Below are positions 11,961 through 23,841 of a DNA stretch of 64,000 bases, in pieces. A program made the translations under genes and the position numbers. Positions within the stretch are counted from its first letter, which is position 1; each line of letters begins with the position of its first letter. The stretch comes from Paramacrobiotus metropolitanus (lineage: Eukaryota > Tardigrada > Eutardigrada > Parachela > Macrobiotidae): positions 1 to 64,000 of the forward strand of contig NW_026570372.1 of assembly GCF_019649055.1 (NCBI RefSeq), given 5' to 3'. The notes under the pieces were generated by a model that was given only the letters and a program-made list of their open reading frames with translations, did not search any database and was not told where the DNA came from.

Positions 11961-12060
11961 GTGATGAAGTCGCTTTACATATGCGCGGGATTGCTCAACA
12001 GAGCGGAATGAGCCAAAGTGCTGAAAACGGTGGACAGGACCTGTGACCTTTACGAGTCAG

Positions 12061-13683
12061 AAATGGAGGATCCTAGTCTACATTTGATTAATACTTTTGT
12101 TGATCTTTTAACTGTTGATCTGTTTTGTATTAGAATTGATATGGAATAGTATTTTGATACAGATCTCTTTAATTCACATTGTGTATTTGGAATTGATGTG
12201 ATAAACGGAATAAGAGAATTAGATGTTTTCGAGCATGCACAGACACCGGCGACCGTCTTTTCGTGGATTCGGGAGTGTGTCCAGCCTCAACGGAGCTCGG
12301 CATCCCCCAGAGGCATGTGAGACGAGGCTTCACTAGCGTTCACGTCCGTGGCGCTAGGCGCTACGCCTTTGGATTACGGTCTGTGTTGTGTCTCGCTCTG
12401 ATTGGCTTAAGTTGTGTCAGTGGGCGCGGCATAGCACGTGCTGCACACTTTGAATTTGGCTCCACGATTGACGATCGAGCTGTGCCGATCAGTATTGATT
12501 TTCTGTTGTCGGAACTTTCAATATTATTAAAGTTAGCAATTAGCGGTGCGACGTCTTGCGTTTCCGCATAGCTCGCAATACATATCGCATTGCTCGCTCC
12601 ACGGGATCTATTCCGTTTAGGTCGCCGTATCTGGATCACAGTTGGATCTAGCATTAGATCTCCATGTTGCCGGGTTGCCAATTTGTGCTGCCATTTTGAT
12701 TGTCATTATTAATAATGAAATACAACGACTAATTGCCGTAAGTATGGTAAACGAGTGGCCAGATCCACCACAATGTACAATACGAACAGCTCATAATTCG
12801 TCAAGTGCCGTGTACGTGACAAGCGTGTCATTGTTTCTTTACAATTAACTTTCGGAACAAGGTGTTCAGACTTCCGCGAAAGTCTTCTTGTTAGCAGTTC
12901 GCACAGAACAGGCAGGCAGAAGTTGTTAAAAAATGGCTTTATAGCGGCTACGGAAACAGCCATGTACACTTAGAAAACGTGTGTAGCTGAAAACTAATTA
13001 ACGCGTATAAGAGAAACGATTAAGTTTTGATCATATTTATTTGTGGGTATTAGAAATATGCCGGGAAACTTTCATAAGTTACAGAATGAATGTGATTACT
13101 AATTTTTTAATGTGAATGTGATTACTGAAAGTAATTTTATCATCTTATGCCAGTCATATTGTGTTTGGGTGTACGTTATCGGAACAACCTTCAATTCTTA
13201 TACATGTATGTAGTTTCTTTCCATTTATTACGAACTCGCTCAATCAAAACATCTGCAAAAGATTTCCCAGCAAAAGCTGCCATGCAAGCCTGCCAAATTT
13301 GTTTTCTACAAAATACAAATCACACCAAAAAGTCATTCCAAACCAAACAAATCCTCCACGCACAACCAGCAACCGCGTGTTCAGCGCAGGGATAAAAAAG
13401 TAAAAAATGGCAATGTACACATCAAAACTGGTGAATAAAGGCCGAAAAAAATGTTTAAATTATTGAAGCCAAATGTAAATCCGTGACAAGAACTGCCAGA
13501 AGCACACGCAAATCCTGTCGCATAACGTTCTAAACGTCAAAGTGCAAACAAGCAAAAAAACATGGTCCCAAAATCAAAACGAGGCACAGGAACAAATCAA
13601 AAAAGAAGGTCCAAGATGAATCCGGCGAAATATAGCGCAAAAGCCGCATAATAGTGACTATGACGAAGCCAGTTGACGTAAAT
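12061..13683. other. Intergenic, no gene recognised
   Basis: Bases 12240-12700 are more GC- and CpG-rich than their surroundings and contain a few short open frames on both strands without recognisable domains. They could be a promoter or an untranslated exon. The remainder is AT-rich, and A-rich from 13200 to 13680. Confidence 0.5.
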
Positions 13684-16600
13684 CTATGTTAGCATTTCCA
13701 CATTATTCGCCGGGAATAATCCGTACTGGCCACTGGGTGCCAATCCTTGATACCAACCTATACAAAAACCCGAAATCCAGTAAAACTTAATACTATCAAA
13801 TTAACTGACAACAGACAAACTGCTGACACAGATTTCACACTGGAACAAATCCAAAACTTTTTACTGCAATTTGAATAAAAGGAAATAACGAAAAAACCGG
13901 AAAACCAAAATTTAGTAAAAAAAGAATACTAAAAAATTTAACGACAAATTATATTAAAATTTTTAACAACAATAAATAAATTGATATTTTTTAATACAAT
14001 TTTGAAAGAAAAGCAAATCCTCCGAAAATCTCGTACACAACTCAACATATCCAAAAAAATGTGAAATTTTTACCTGGATCGATTTTGTCGACTTGCGTAA
14101 TGATATCGCCAGGATCAAAAGAAATTTCCGTTTCATCAGCTGCAATTAACAGCACAATCGTCAGCCTCACACCTTCGAAACCGTGAATAACAGCAACTAA
14201 AACCCGCGCCTGCAGCCCCTGATTCTGGCCGGAACTGCTAGCCCTCGTCAAAAAGTTTGTTATAAACCGTATCAACATACCTCAGATGTTAAGACGTTTA
14301 TCATAAAATGTGCCGACGGCATGATTTTAGCAGCAGATCCTATGTAATGATTTATATCAATATGAGAACGTATCGAAGTTACAAAATTTATTCGAAACTC
14401 GTGTCCGCGTCGATCAGCGCTGGCGAAGATCGGTATCTTCACAAGCACATGGGCGGTATTTTCCATGTGCGCGCGAACGTTCTGCAATACTAAATTTAAA
14501 TCGTTATTACCAAAAAATGACAATACTTACCCCGTTGCAAAAAATAGTACTTAATAGAGCCGATTTTTTTCTATAGAATTGAATGTTTCCTGTATTCCCA
14601 AGAATACCTTCTCCAAAAATCGCTGCTTGTTAATCAGATTAAAGTTATCACTGCTAAAGGCATATTATAACAGTGCCAACATCAAGATATTTCATTTAAC
14701 CTTTGTCGGCCGACCGACATTGATCGTCTTTTTAAACCTCAAAATCTTTTCAAATCTGTGTCGCCGTTATACAGAGCATTAAAGTTCTTCTACGAAACCT
14801 TGTTATGTAATTTGTTATCAAAATCACAATTTCTATGCAAAAACAAAAATCGATCCTTTAAAGGATCGGTCGTCTGTCAAGAATTGTTCTCAAAAAGAAA
14901 AATTGCAAAAATGAAAAAATTTCTCAAATCAAACGGCGCTAACGTGACAATTTGGAGGCAAAGCGTTAATGGCATCGCTCGAATGTGTGAAACTGCACGC
15001 GGGGTTGCTTCAGTACTTTGGCTACAGACTATGGTCACTAAAAGCTCCTTTTATGCTGCTCATGATTGGCTGTGGAGCAGTTTCATTGTTCACCACTAGT
15101 TTACGTTCAGCGCCGTTGCGCCCAATTTGATTTTGCCAGCTAGTTTCGGAAACGGGATTTCTCGACTGTTTTATAACAGCTTTCAAAACGATTTCTTAGA
15201 ATTTTGTTTGGATCTTTGACGTTGTTTTGTTTGGTGGCTGTCGACAGTCAGATTTCGTTCTAAAACATTAATACAAACACTGCTAGTGTTGATTATTATG
15301 CGTGGAACTGTGACGCACGGCATGTTTGTGGAAGAAAGTGCGACCTCCAATCCAGCCTGCAATGCTGCGAGGACCCACAGCAATTTTGGACTAGTTCTAG
15401 GGTAAGAGCTGATCGAATAGTTTCCAATTTACGCATCAAAAAGATAGTACGTGTCGAAATATTCTGTGCGCTTTTATTTCCAGATCCTCAGGAGGCAGTG
15501 CTCAGCTGGACAAATGTGCATGAAGACATGCAGTAAAGCAACAGGTAAACCAGTTGTGTAGTGGAGCGCTATTTTTAGATACAAAACAATAAAACGAATT
15601 TCGCTTTAAGGGGAATATTAGTCCTTTTTGTTACCTTAAGCATAAAAAACGAGCAGATACTAGATCTTTTTTAAAGAATTTTTCATAAGGTATTTAAAGT
15701 GCAGCAGCGACAAGTTCAACGTACTTATTAAATTTATGTTGATTTAAATCTTTCTAATCGCTTATTTGCATGTCGACATGCACGTCTTTTTTGTCGCTTA
15801 TTGCTTGTCGATATGCCTGTTTCAAAAGTGGCGGTCAGTGCGTAATTGGCGGTGCGTATATAAAGAGCATAATTTTCCATAAATTTGTTTTTGCCATTTT
15901 TTTGAATCTCTTCCAAATAATAAATTTTTAAAAAATAATAAATAATGTATTTAATGCGTTGTTGCTGCACTGTCCTGACCATTGCAGCTGGCTCGTGAAG
16001 ACAATACAGAATTTTTATATCAAAGTGTCGATTTTTCCATTCGTTTTATTTTATTGGCAAAATGCTCTGTTAACAAAAACAATAATTCTTAATTTAGGAT
16101 TTTTTGTTTGAAAATTGCATGTCGCCATGCATAGTAATTTTGTTGCTGGTGTATTAAAAGTCCTATCACGCAGCGCTTTTCTATAGCGAATGACCGTACT
16201 TGAATGCAGTAGATCTGAAATGCAGCATCTGTTGGGTTCATGTAAAACTTGAATGCAGTTATCGTGCAGCTGAAAATATCATATAGTAAATAAGTCAACC
16301 GTGCTGATGGTTTAAAATTTAAATGTTTTGCAGGGCAGATGGAGTACTGCTCTCCCGGTCCTTGGCCAGACGCGAATCCTTCGAGAAGTGCGTGGATGTC
16401 GACATCCACAATTGTGCTTGCCATCGTCGCGATAATTAACTTGTGCATTTAGTAGTCGCTAATGCTATCCATGCTGGTTCGTTTGTAATTTCTATCATTC
16501 TTGTCAGTTTTCCGTTTATGCTTCTGGCGCATTATCGAAATCTATTTTTGTATTTAATTATGTTGGTGTTTTCATGAGAAAGTATGTCTCGGATGCTGGT

Positions 16601-17254
16601 TTTTTATGCAAAACTTGTTATGTCGTATATGCCAAAATAAATACAAAATGGTATCTGATATCCATATCTAAATGTTTCATATTGGTAAGTTTTATATAAA
16701 AGAGGAGGTAATCTGTAATATCTAAGGCTAATTGAAAAGTAATCATTAAACTATATAACATTTCTGACGAGGGTAGCGCTGGACAGGGTCGGACTGGTTA
16801 CGCCTGGATGCGTTGTTTTCTCCGGCTCTGCAAAATCAAAAAACCGCATAAAAATAATTACCAGTTTTCAACACAATTTCGCAGAACAATAAAAAAATTC
16901 GGTAAATTTAGTTAAGGTTCAGTGGTATAGTAAAAATTTAGTTGTTCAGTAAAATTCTACTGCCAAAATTTTTATTCAACCCTAGCGCGGAAATCAAAAC
17001 CCATATGAAATGAAAATACAATAAATTCTAACACAATTCAGGAAAATAATAAAGTTCTACAAGAAACGTTTGCCGCTAAAATCTTCGCCCCGTTAAATCG
17101 CGGGAAAAAACGGACATACCATTCCATGCGTCTTCGTCATGCTCATGCTCATCATCACTCGGCGGGCGCACCGGCAATCCCTGTTTCCACGCATTCACCG
17201 CGTTTGTCGGGCTGACTTGCACATTGTCCATGGCTTTGTATCGGCATCGCGCAC
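13684..17254 (-). CDS. SH3-domain protein, cortactin/Abp1 (drebrin-like) type, 3' exons (partial model)
   Basis: The last two exons are well supported: 14074-14139 and 13684-13757. Joined in phase, they give an SH3 domain with ADETEISFDPGDIITQVDK, then GWYQG and QYGLFPANNVEM, and a TAG stop at 13684. The ETEISFDP and GLFPAN motifs are closest to the C-terminal SH3 of cortactin and Abp1/drebrin-like proteins, which link actin assembly to endocytosis. The domain start (AVIHGFEA, replacing ALYDY) is in an exon ending at 14173 that begins near 14209. Two further exons, 17120-17254 and 16760-16827, join in phase and encode an acidic, Pro/Ser/Thr-rich linker with EHEHDEDAW. Exons between 14210 and 16760 and the N-terminal part above 17254 were not resolved, so no ADF-homology or cortactin repeats can be claimed. 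Confidence 0.7.
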
Positions 17255-20200
17255 CTGCGTTCTGCCGCTGATCCGGTGGTATTCCTCGTGTTCCTCGTGC
17301 TTTGCCACTCCGTTATGCCCGTTAGTGTAGTAGTGCTCATGTTTGCCGTTTTCGTGACCACTATTCTGTCGTTCATATCGACCACTGCAAATACAAATCT
17401 GCATTCGTCGTAAAGAAAATAAATTCTCAAGATGAATTACTCGTATTTTAGTCGTCTCCTGATAAACACAAGATCATCACCATTCATCACAATCATACAA
17501 CGCTAACGTAAATTTGGAAATTCGCTCTTCATGGAGCGGTGCAGAATATTGCCGTACTTCTTAGAAGCAATTATGCACTAGAAACAAACATTTTCTAAAA
17601 ATCATTGCTCAAAAAATTATTTTATTTTTAAGTTTAACGTACAAACTACATTCTCTTTGGCAATGCTAAGCAATTATGGATGACCCCTTCACCACTAAAA
17701 CTGGGAAGATTAAAGGGTGCGACCACTGAACGGACATTGCTAACCACGTAATTAATCAATTTGTACAGCGTGATGTAACAAATTCCACTGTCAGCAAAGC
17801 AGCGGACAATGAACTATCAATTACAAAAACATAACAAAATAGCTTTCGTATATAAACAGAGGTCACAATGAAGGTTATTACTTACAAATTTGCCGGTGCC
17901 TGCAATCATATCGTGCAAATTATTTGGTTTTCGACACATTTCCACTTGCTTGTAGAAATTCGTAGCATCATAATAATTATTCAGGTAGAGAGACTGTTCA
18001 TTTTATGTGAACATTAGGAGTTTGTTTGCTAAAGAGGATTGCTCAGTCCTCATCTCGGTTTAGTTGAGGATTAATTTGCGCAGTCCTCATCTAAAACGAA
18101 AGCAAATATTCAGTTAGGCATTTGCATATTACCGCGGCTTTTTTCAAAATTAAAGAAGCGACGTAGGGTACTGCATTTATTCGTACAAGAACAGACGCAA
18201 TAGTACGGTACACAATAACTGTACAGTACTGATACTACGACTTGTGTCTATCTGAATTACGGATTAGTAATAAGAAACAATATTAAAATTTGTTTTTACA
18301 TAATTGTTGTGGTTGTACAGCAATATACGGCAGATATAAATATCGTATAAATGTAATTATAGACACTTACACCTACTAGTAAGTACAATTGTACCCAGGG
18401 TACTCGTACTAGCGCATCATTGACGAAATTATGTATCTCACTAATTTTGCTTCCGTTCGTCGACGACCATACTAGATGAACGATTCAAAATAAAGATCGA
18501 TAAACAATAGTGAAACCGGTCTTATGGCTATTTCCGGTTGTGCAGGTGAACAATGATAAAAGTCTTGCTAACAACTGCAAGTATTGTTCCATTTGGCTTG
18601 TGAGCAGTAGTCTTTAGTATTATTGGTACCTTTTACATTATAAACTTACATACATGGCGTAGTTACAGATATACCGACAGATAGACACATTGTACGAGTA
18701 CACTATTTGCACTAAATATCACTAAATATATTAAAAAGAGTTGATGAGGAGAGAAGTGGCAGTGAAAGAACTGATTTTTGAGGGAATACTGCGGTTAGTC
18801 GGATCGAAATAGCACCGGCTTCGCGATCTTTTGTTAGGCTAGTTCTTCATTAATAGTTAAAGTTCATTGGCTCTTAGATAACTCGGACAATACGTTCTTA
18901 AAAAAAACAATGTATCGTTGTTGTTTAACTCCAAATGGCAACCCGGCAACATGGGGAAAAACTTGGTATGTCCTTTGTAGTTCAAATCGCAAATAAGAAA
19001 AATTAAGATTCGTACGTATCTGCCCACCACACGTCCACTGTCCATGTCCTTGACCATCCAGTGTCCGTCCTCCATTTTGTCCTCGTCCATCCAATGTCCG
19101 TCCTGTCCAGCCGTCCGTCCGTCCGTCCGTCCACGTCCGTCCATGTCCGCGAAGTAGGAATACCCGTGACCGAGCTGTGTCACTACTGCCCAGTGCACAG
19201 AGTCCATTGGGTGAACGAGAGACCTAACTACTGGTATGCCGAAACGCCATGATGTCAGCCAAACTGTCGTTGTGTAAGTACTGTGTCTTATGATTGTCCT
19301 GTTCACCAGCAGGGCTAACGGTTTAATTTGAGTTGCCTCTGCCACTTTGCTGAGATTTCCTGAGAATACTGTCAGTTAAACCGGTGTTGTCACCAGAAGC
19401 GAAACGCGAATATCCAATAATAAACGTGGGTGGGAGGGGGTACTTATAAACACCAATTACATTATCCATGCTGATTCCTGCATGAACTAAATTTACTGGC
19501 GTTGTTAGCAAATACTGACTGATACGAGTATTTCAGCTTTTCAACCGATTTTTGTAACAAAATTACCGGCACGTTAATTGTGAAGTATACACAGGCTACA
19601 CTGCGTGCTGTGTTGCGGTCATTAGTTTTTACATGAAGATGTTTTTTTTAACAACCAAGTACTTGTAATTTTTATCATTTTACTATGGATCTATCATCAG
19701 AATTACGCGGTCCGGGGAAGCTCAGGTGATGACACATATTAAAGATCGCATACGGCAATATGTACTTCTATTGTATATAATTTGTTATACGGTACCATGG
19801 CAAACTAAATACCAGCCTCCCAAACACATTTCTCAAATTTAATTTGCCATGCTCGTAGCCTCTTTCAGACCTGTACACTCCGAGTCTACGACTGATCTCA
19901 CAAGTCAGTCGTTCTGTATACGTACTTCTGCAGCTAGACTGGTCTACGATTCGGCTACCGCCTGGAATCTGTCACATAACCTTGCCATTCTAATACGCAT
20001 AAACCGACGAATTATAGCAAGGTCGTTATCGTATGGTGTGGCACTTATGTACTGTACAATTAGGACTTCAATGTCGTTACCGTGATGCTTATATTAAAAG
20101 TGCTGACGTAAAGAGATATGCACATCTGTCCACATTGCGCAATGGCACCGGCATGCACTAAAATATCAGGCGTACATATCTTCTCGGATTTATAACGCGC

Positions 20201-20483
20201 AAGACTGACGTGGTAGTCCGGTATTCGGTCCGGTAGCAACTTTGCTAACCTCCTTCAGTGTCACACTCAGTACACTTCCAACATGCCATCAAAAACTCTG
20301 TCAAACACCACATTTTTCCCACCCAGAGAATTTCATTCGTCGCTTGTAATAAAACTGCATTAATTTTATTGATGTTCAGCCCATCTTTGGCCCGAAATGG
20401 CCAATAACAAAGGTTGCATAGCATTCAACCTTCATTCAACAATATTATTGCATTCAGTTAGTAACGCAATGATATTAATGGAA
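17255..20483. other. Intergenic or upstream-intron DNA with (TCCG)n simple repeat
   Basis: No gene resolved. A hydrophilic His/Glu-rich minus-strand open stretch at 17255-17404 adjoins the acidic exon of the SH3 gene and may be part of it. Bases 19021-19150 are a degenerate TCCG/TCCA simple-sequence tract with a clean (TCCG) run near 19111-19131, which produces false Gly/Arg/Asp-rich frames. The rest has only short unsupported frames. Confidence 0.5.
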
Positions 20484-21159
20484 GTGGCCCGGTACACGAT
20501 ACTAAATTTGCGTACATGCGAAAACTTTTACTTTCGAGCACTCCCAAACACATTTCTACTTTGTTTTATGACATTCTGCCGCTAGAATGATTTGTATACA
20601 TTGGCGTGAAAACCGTTGTGCGCGCAACATCCGGTTCGGGGGTTATGGTCGCAAAAAAAATTCCGAAAAGTTCAGATGCTCATTATACCAAAAGTCTCAT
20701 TATGGAACGACCGATCTTCTTTAAATTTTGCACATAAATGCATGGCAATATGAGCACTATGAAGATTGTTTTTACACCGAATCAGAGTTGCACCATTTTT
20801 TCAAATTTTAAAAAGAATTTCAAATTTTTGTAAATTCATTTTAAAATGAGAAAACAATGTCAGAAAGGTGGTTCGACAAAGACAATCTTCATGTGTATGT
20901 GCGTTTACGTACCAAATTTGAGGGAGATCGGTACATAAGGAGACTTTTGGTACGCTCGAATAGATTTAAACTTTATGGAATTTTCTTGCAGCCATAACTC
21001 CCGAACCTAATGTTACGCGCACAAACGGTTTTTACGCCAATGTATAGGAATCATCTAGCTGCAAAATGTCATAAAACAAAGCAAAAATGTGTTTGGGAGT
21101 GAGCGAAGGTGAAAGTTTTTGTTCATGTACACGAATTTGGTACCCGTGTACCGGGCCAC
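20484..21159. repeat. Long foldback (inverted-repeat) element, 676 bases
   Basis: The left end GTGGCCCGGTACACG (20484) is matched by CGTGTACCGGGCCAC at the right end (21145-21159). The arms can be followed inward as imperfect complements: left CACTCCCAAACACATTT (about 20540) against right AAATGTGTTTGGGAGTG, left GGTTCGGGGGTTATGG (about 20633) against right CCATAACTCCCGAACC, and left ACATTGGCGTGAAAACCG against right CGGTTTTTACGCCAATGT. The centre lies near 20820. There is no transposase gene. It resembles a non-autonomous hairpin or foldback transposon. A read-through transcript would form a roughly 300-base double strand. Confidence 0.85.
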
Positions 21160-23637
21160 GCAGATTTGAAAAACTACAAGGCTCAGCAGTAAGCGGAAAG
21201 GACGCACCAGTGAAAGCAATCGTCATGTTTCAAAAATATATGTAGAAGTTCTCGCCTGCAAAATGCTGTGCTGTCGTAGCATGTGGTCAAGGAAGTATTT
21301 GGTATTTTTCAGTTTTCGTTCGGAATGCATGCGGAAATTTTGCAGAGACATTTTACGTTAAGCGGAATTCAATGGGAAAATACTTAGTTCTCTTCATTTA
21401 TTTTTTAAGCTCGGTTGTGGTGTGCGTTTTTACGTTAAATGATTAGGTACTTTTGGTAGCTCTGTTTAAGCGGTCATCAGGAAACAGTCAGATCGGTTCA
21501 CTTTATGTGAGATAAAATGTTAGTTGCACAACTAATAGTCGAAGAAATTAGCTAATTTTCTAATATCTGCTCCAATGCTTTTTAATAAATCGTGGAAACA
21601 TATTTTGATCGTGGGCTAACTCTTTCTGAATTTCGACTGTTTCAGAATAACTGTTTCCGAAAAGTTGCATTTTCGAAACAAATTCAAATTTTAAGCATCT
21701 ACATATTAGAAACGCGGGCGAGCGAAGCGAGCCCGCTTGATTACGGCGTTTGCCGTTCTAACCCAGTACTATCGAAATTTAACGGTATCTGCAATACCCA
21801 GTTATTACCCACCAACCAGAGAATGGCCCTTGTGGCCACACAGTTTAAATTGATGCAAATTTAGTTAAAACTAGGAAAGTGCACCGCTGTTGGCCTGCAC
21901 TAAAAGACCGAAGCGAAGCGGGAAAAGAAGTATAATAAAATGTTTGGCTGGGTTTGATTTAAAACTGCTTCAAAAACTCATTTTTTTATGCAAAAAATAT
22001 TTTTTATTTAATGTTTCTGGGTGTTATTCTTCCATGTTTTTATTCAAAATTATTGAGCCGTGACCGACATGACCGACGTGACCGACGTGGCTGACAAAAT
22101 TCCTGTTTTCTTGAACATAGAAGACCTTCGCTTTGTTTCTGTCGATTAGACTGTGAACATTTTTTAAAATTTTCCTTCTCATTGCTGTTTTGCACTTTTG
22201 AGAGCCGTCCAGGAAAGTTTATTTTTGCCTTCTCTTTCGAAGCACGCGAAACTACTGTATATTGGTAGCAAATTTAAGTGCACTGTGAATCTGACATGAA
22301 CTCTGTAAAGCTTATAGTGCGGTTCGCTTGGGATAATATTACTACTTCGGCTTTTGGTCAGAGAGTTAAAATACAGAAAAACTGTAAATGCCATTAAATC
22401 CAGCTTGTTCCGATCACCGAGTAATGATCAAAGGGCGGTGGTACTCGTAATGTATGTTCTCACGGAATGGAGATCGTTCCCTTTATTCAGTAGGCTTGGT
22501 CGGTAGATTATGGATAGACGTCTGACCTTTTGTACGTTCGGTTCGTTTGACAGCTGAAGTATTAGCGCTGTGTTGGGCAATGATAACGGTTCCGCTCTTA
22601 TCTGGTCTACGCTGCTAACACTACAGCAATACGCTTCCTTCCCGTTACTTACAGAGTAGACTTTCGTTCACTCAGCAGACCTGATAATAATTATTATATC
22701 GGCGGTCACGTACGTTTCCTGTTATTCAGTAGGTGTGGACCGCTTGGTCAGTGGATACTGTGACGCTTTGCGCGGTTCTTTTATTCGACGTCTCAGCTAC
22801 CCTGTTAGCACCGAGGCCCATCTCATATGGTCTTAATTTCTGAAAGCAGTAATTAACAGGAGTTCGGGCAGTTCTGTAATTTCCGTTTAAATGCAACAGA
22901 AAGCATCGATGTGTAACATTTTAATTTTAACGAAGCAACAATTTCTTATAAGCTGGTGTCTTTAAATTAAACTTGATTTTGTCTGTGAATTAACTTGTTA
23001 CGCGGCGTAGGCGCGTAATTGATTGATAGTACTGTACTCTAGGAAAAATGAACGTTGAGCGGAGCGCAGCAGCTTTAGTTTGTACGAGTTATACCTTTTT
23101 TATTTACTACCAGTGGCACTCCTAGCGCACAAGTACAATAAGCATAAGTACGTACTTAATCGACCGGAGCGTAGCGAAGGTCCTCTATTTCAAGAGTAAT
23201 ACTTTCGTTGATTTCTGTCCGTTACGAAAGGTCGTTACGAAAGGTTGTTACGAAAGGTTGTTACGAAAGCCATTTAAAGAGTAAATGGAAGTGTTTATGT
23301 TGCTAGTCGTTTTGCATTAATTATTAAAGTGTATTATACATGCTGTACTCAACAGAAAATGCTGTGCCCGGTTCGCACAAATGCACGCCAACGTGCATTT
23401 TTCCTATAATTTTAACTTAGCAACAAAATAATTTCCACTTAGTGTCTTCTTGTAGTTGTGGAAATTCTTTCTTTACTGGGCGTAACGGATAAAAAATCGA
23501 CGGAAGCACTGCTTCTGAAACAGAGGACGCTGCACTTCGTTCGAGTATTAAAATAATTTCGATATAATATTATTTTAATATAAATATTTTATCCACATTA
23601 AAAGTAATTTGATATTAATAAGATTATCTAATAGTCT
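21160..23637. other. Intergenic, no gene recognised; small repeats
   Basis: Holds a GC-rich hairpin at 21714-21736 (arms GCGGGC/GCCCGC), a short GACCGAC(A/G)T repeat near 22062-22090, and a 13-base tandem repeat at 23221-23271. No open frame with a recognisable domain. Confidence 0.5.
23221..23271 (+). repeat. 13-base tandem repeat, 4 units
   Basis: The unit GTTACGAAAGGTT is repeated head to tail at 23221, 23234, 23247 and 23260, the first and last with one or two changes. Noncoding. Confidence 0.9.
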
Positions 23638-23841
23638 ACAGTTCGCTTTTGCTTCCCGGAACTTGGCTAAACGGGGCACCTAAGACATCTGACAGTTGCT
23701 GCATGTCCTTCGATCTGCTACCAAGCAATGCACAGAATACGTTATGGTCCATTCCTATTGCAGTATTTTGCATTAATTTACTGATATGGGCAGCAAGACA
23801 GTATGGTGACGCCTGCAGTATAATACGAAAACCGTATTCAG
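23638..23841 (-). CDS. Possible single exon resembling an annexin repeat (weak)
   Basis: On the minus strand a splice-acceptor-like TTGCAG precedes 23841, and a 68-codon open stretch follows to a stop or a GT donor near 23640. It contains HISKLMQNT..GMDHNVFCALLGSRS, laid out like the GTD..VF..IL..RS core of annexin repeat III. The usual GxGTD is GMD here, and no flanking repeats were found. It may be a chance frame or a decayed exon. Confidence 0.2.

Larger units (their letters stand above)
4359..12051. promoter_or_regulatory. Cluster of 44 AAAGGTCA/TGACCTTT octamers (NR4A-type nuclear-receptor half-sites)
   Basis: Counted by eye. Forward copies are at 4719, 4827, 4851, 5048, 5329, 5545, 6439, 7193, 7325, 7723, 8201, 9157, 9420, the 9603-10289 array, 10887, 10936, 10946, 10981 and 11564. 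Reverse copies are at 4359, 4993, 5149, 7364, 8527, 10749, 11644, 11677, 11733, 11793, 11847 and 12044. Chance expectation in 7.7 kb on both strands is below one. AAAGGTCA is the known NR4A (NGFI-B) monomer element, and AGGTCA is the general nuclear-receptor half-site. In the gag-like region the octamer falls in three phases (E-R-S, K-G-Q, V-K-V) and on both strands, so protein constraint alone does not explain it. Binding is inferred, not shown. Confidence 0.6.
4148..12060 (+). mobile_element. Decayed Ty3/gypsy-type retroelement with repeat-rich 3' tail
   Basis: A pol-order series (gag-like acidic region, reverse transcriptase, RNase H, integrase) reads left to right on the plus strand, the Ty3/gypsy order. 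Coding is broken. Frame 2 (4148-6712) has in-frame TGA at 4448 and 5702, and a small deletion near 6710 shifts the rest to the next frame. That frame has stops at 6780, 7131, 7371 and near 7447 before the open integrase section ends at 9210. The tail from 9544 to about 12060 holds repeats and short open remnants. Borders are uncertain: no LTRs, primer-binding site or target duplication were recognised, so the 3' limit is set by the last AAAGGTCA-type octamer (12044-12051). The tail could include part of a second related copy. Confidence 0.8.

Noticed and set aside
12263-12681. Overlapping plus and minus open frames near 12.3-12.7 kb
   Set aside because: No domain or splice context; a CpG-rich patch lengthens chance frames on both strands.
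18857-19345. 162-codon minus-strand open frame with Gly/Asp/Arg repeats
   Set aside because: The repetitive part is a TCCG/TCCA simple-sequence tract read as protein; no conserved sequence flanks it.
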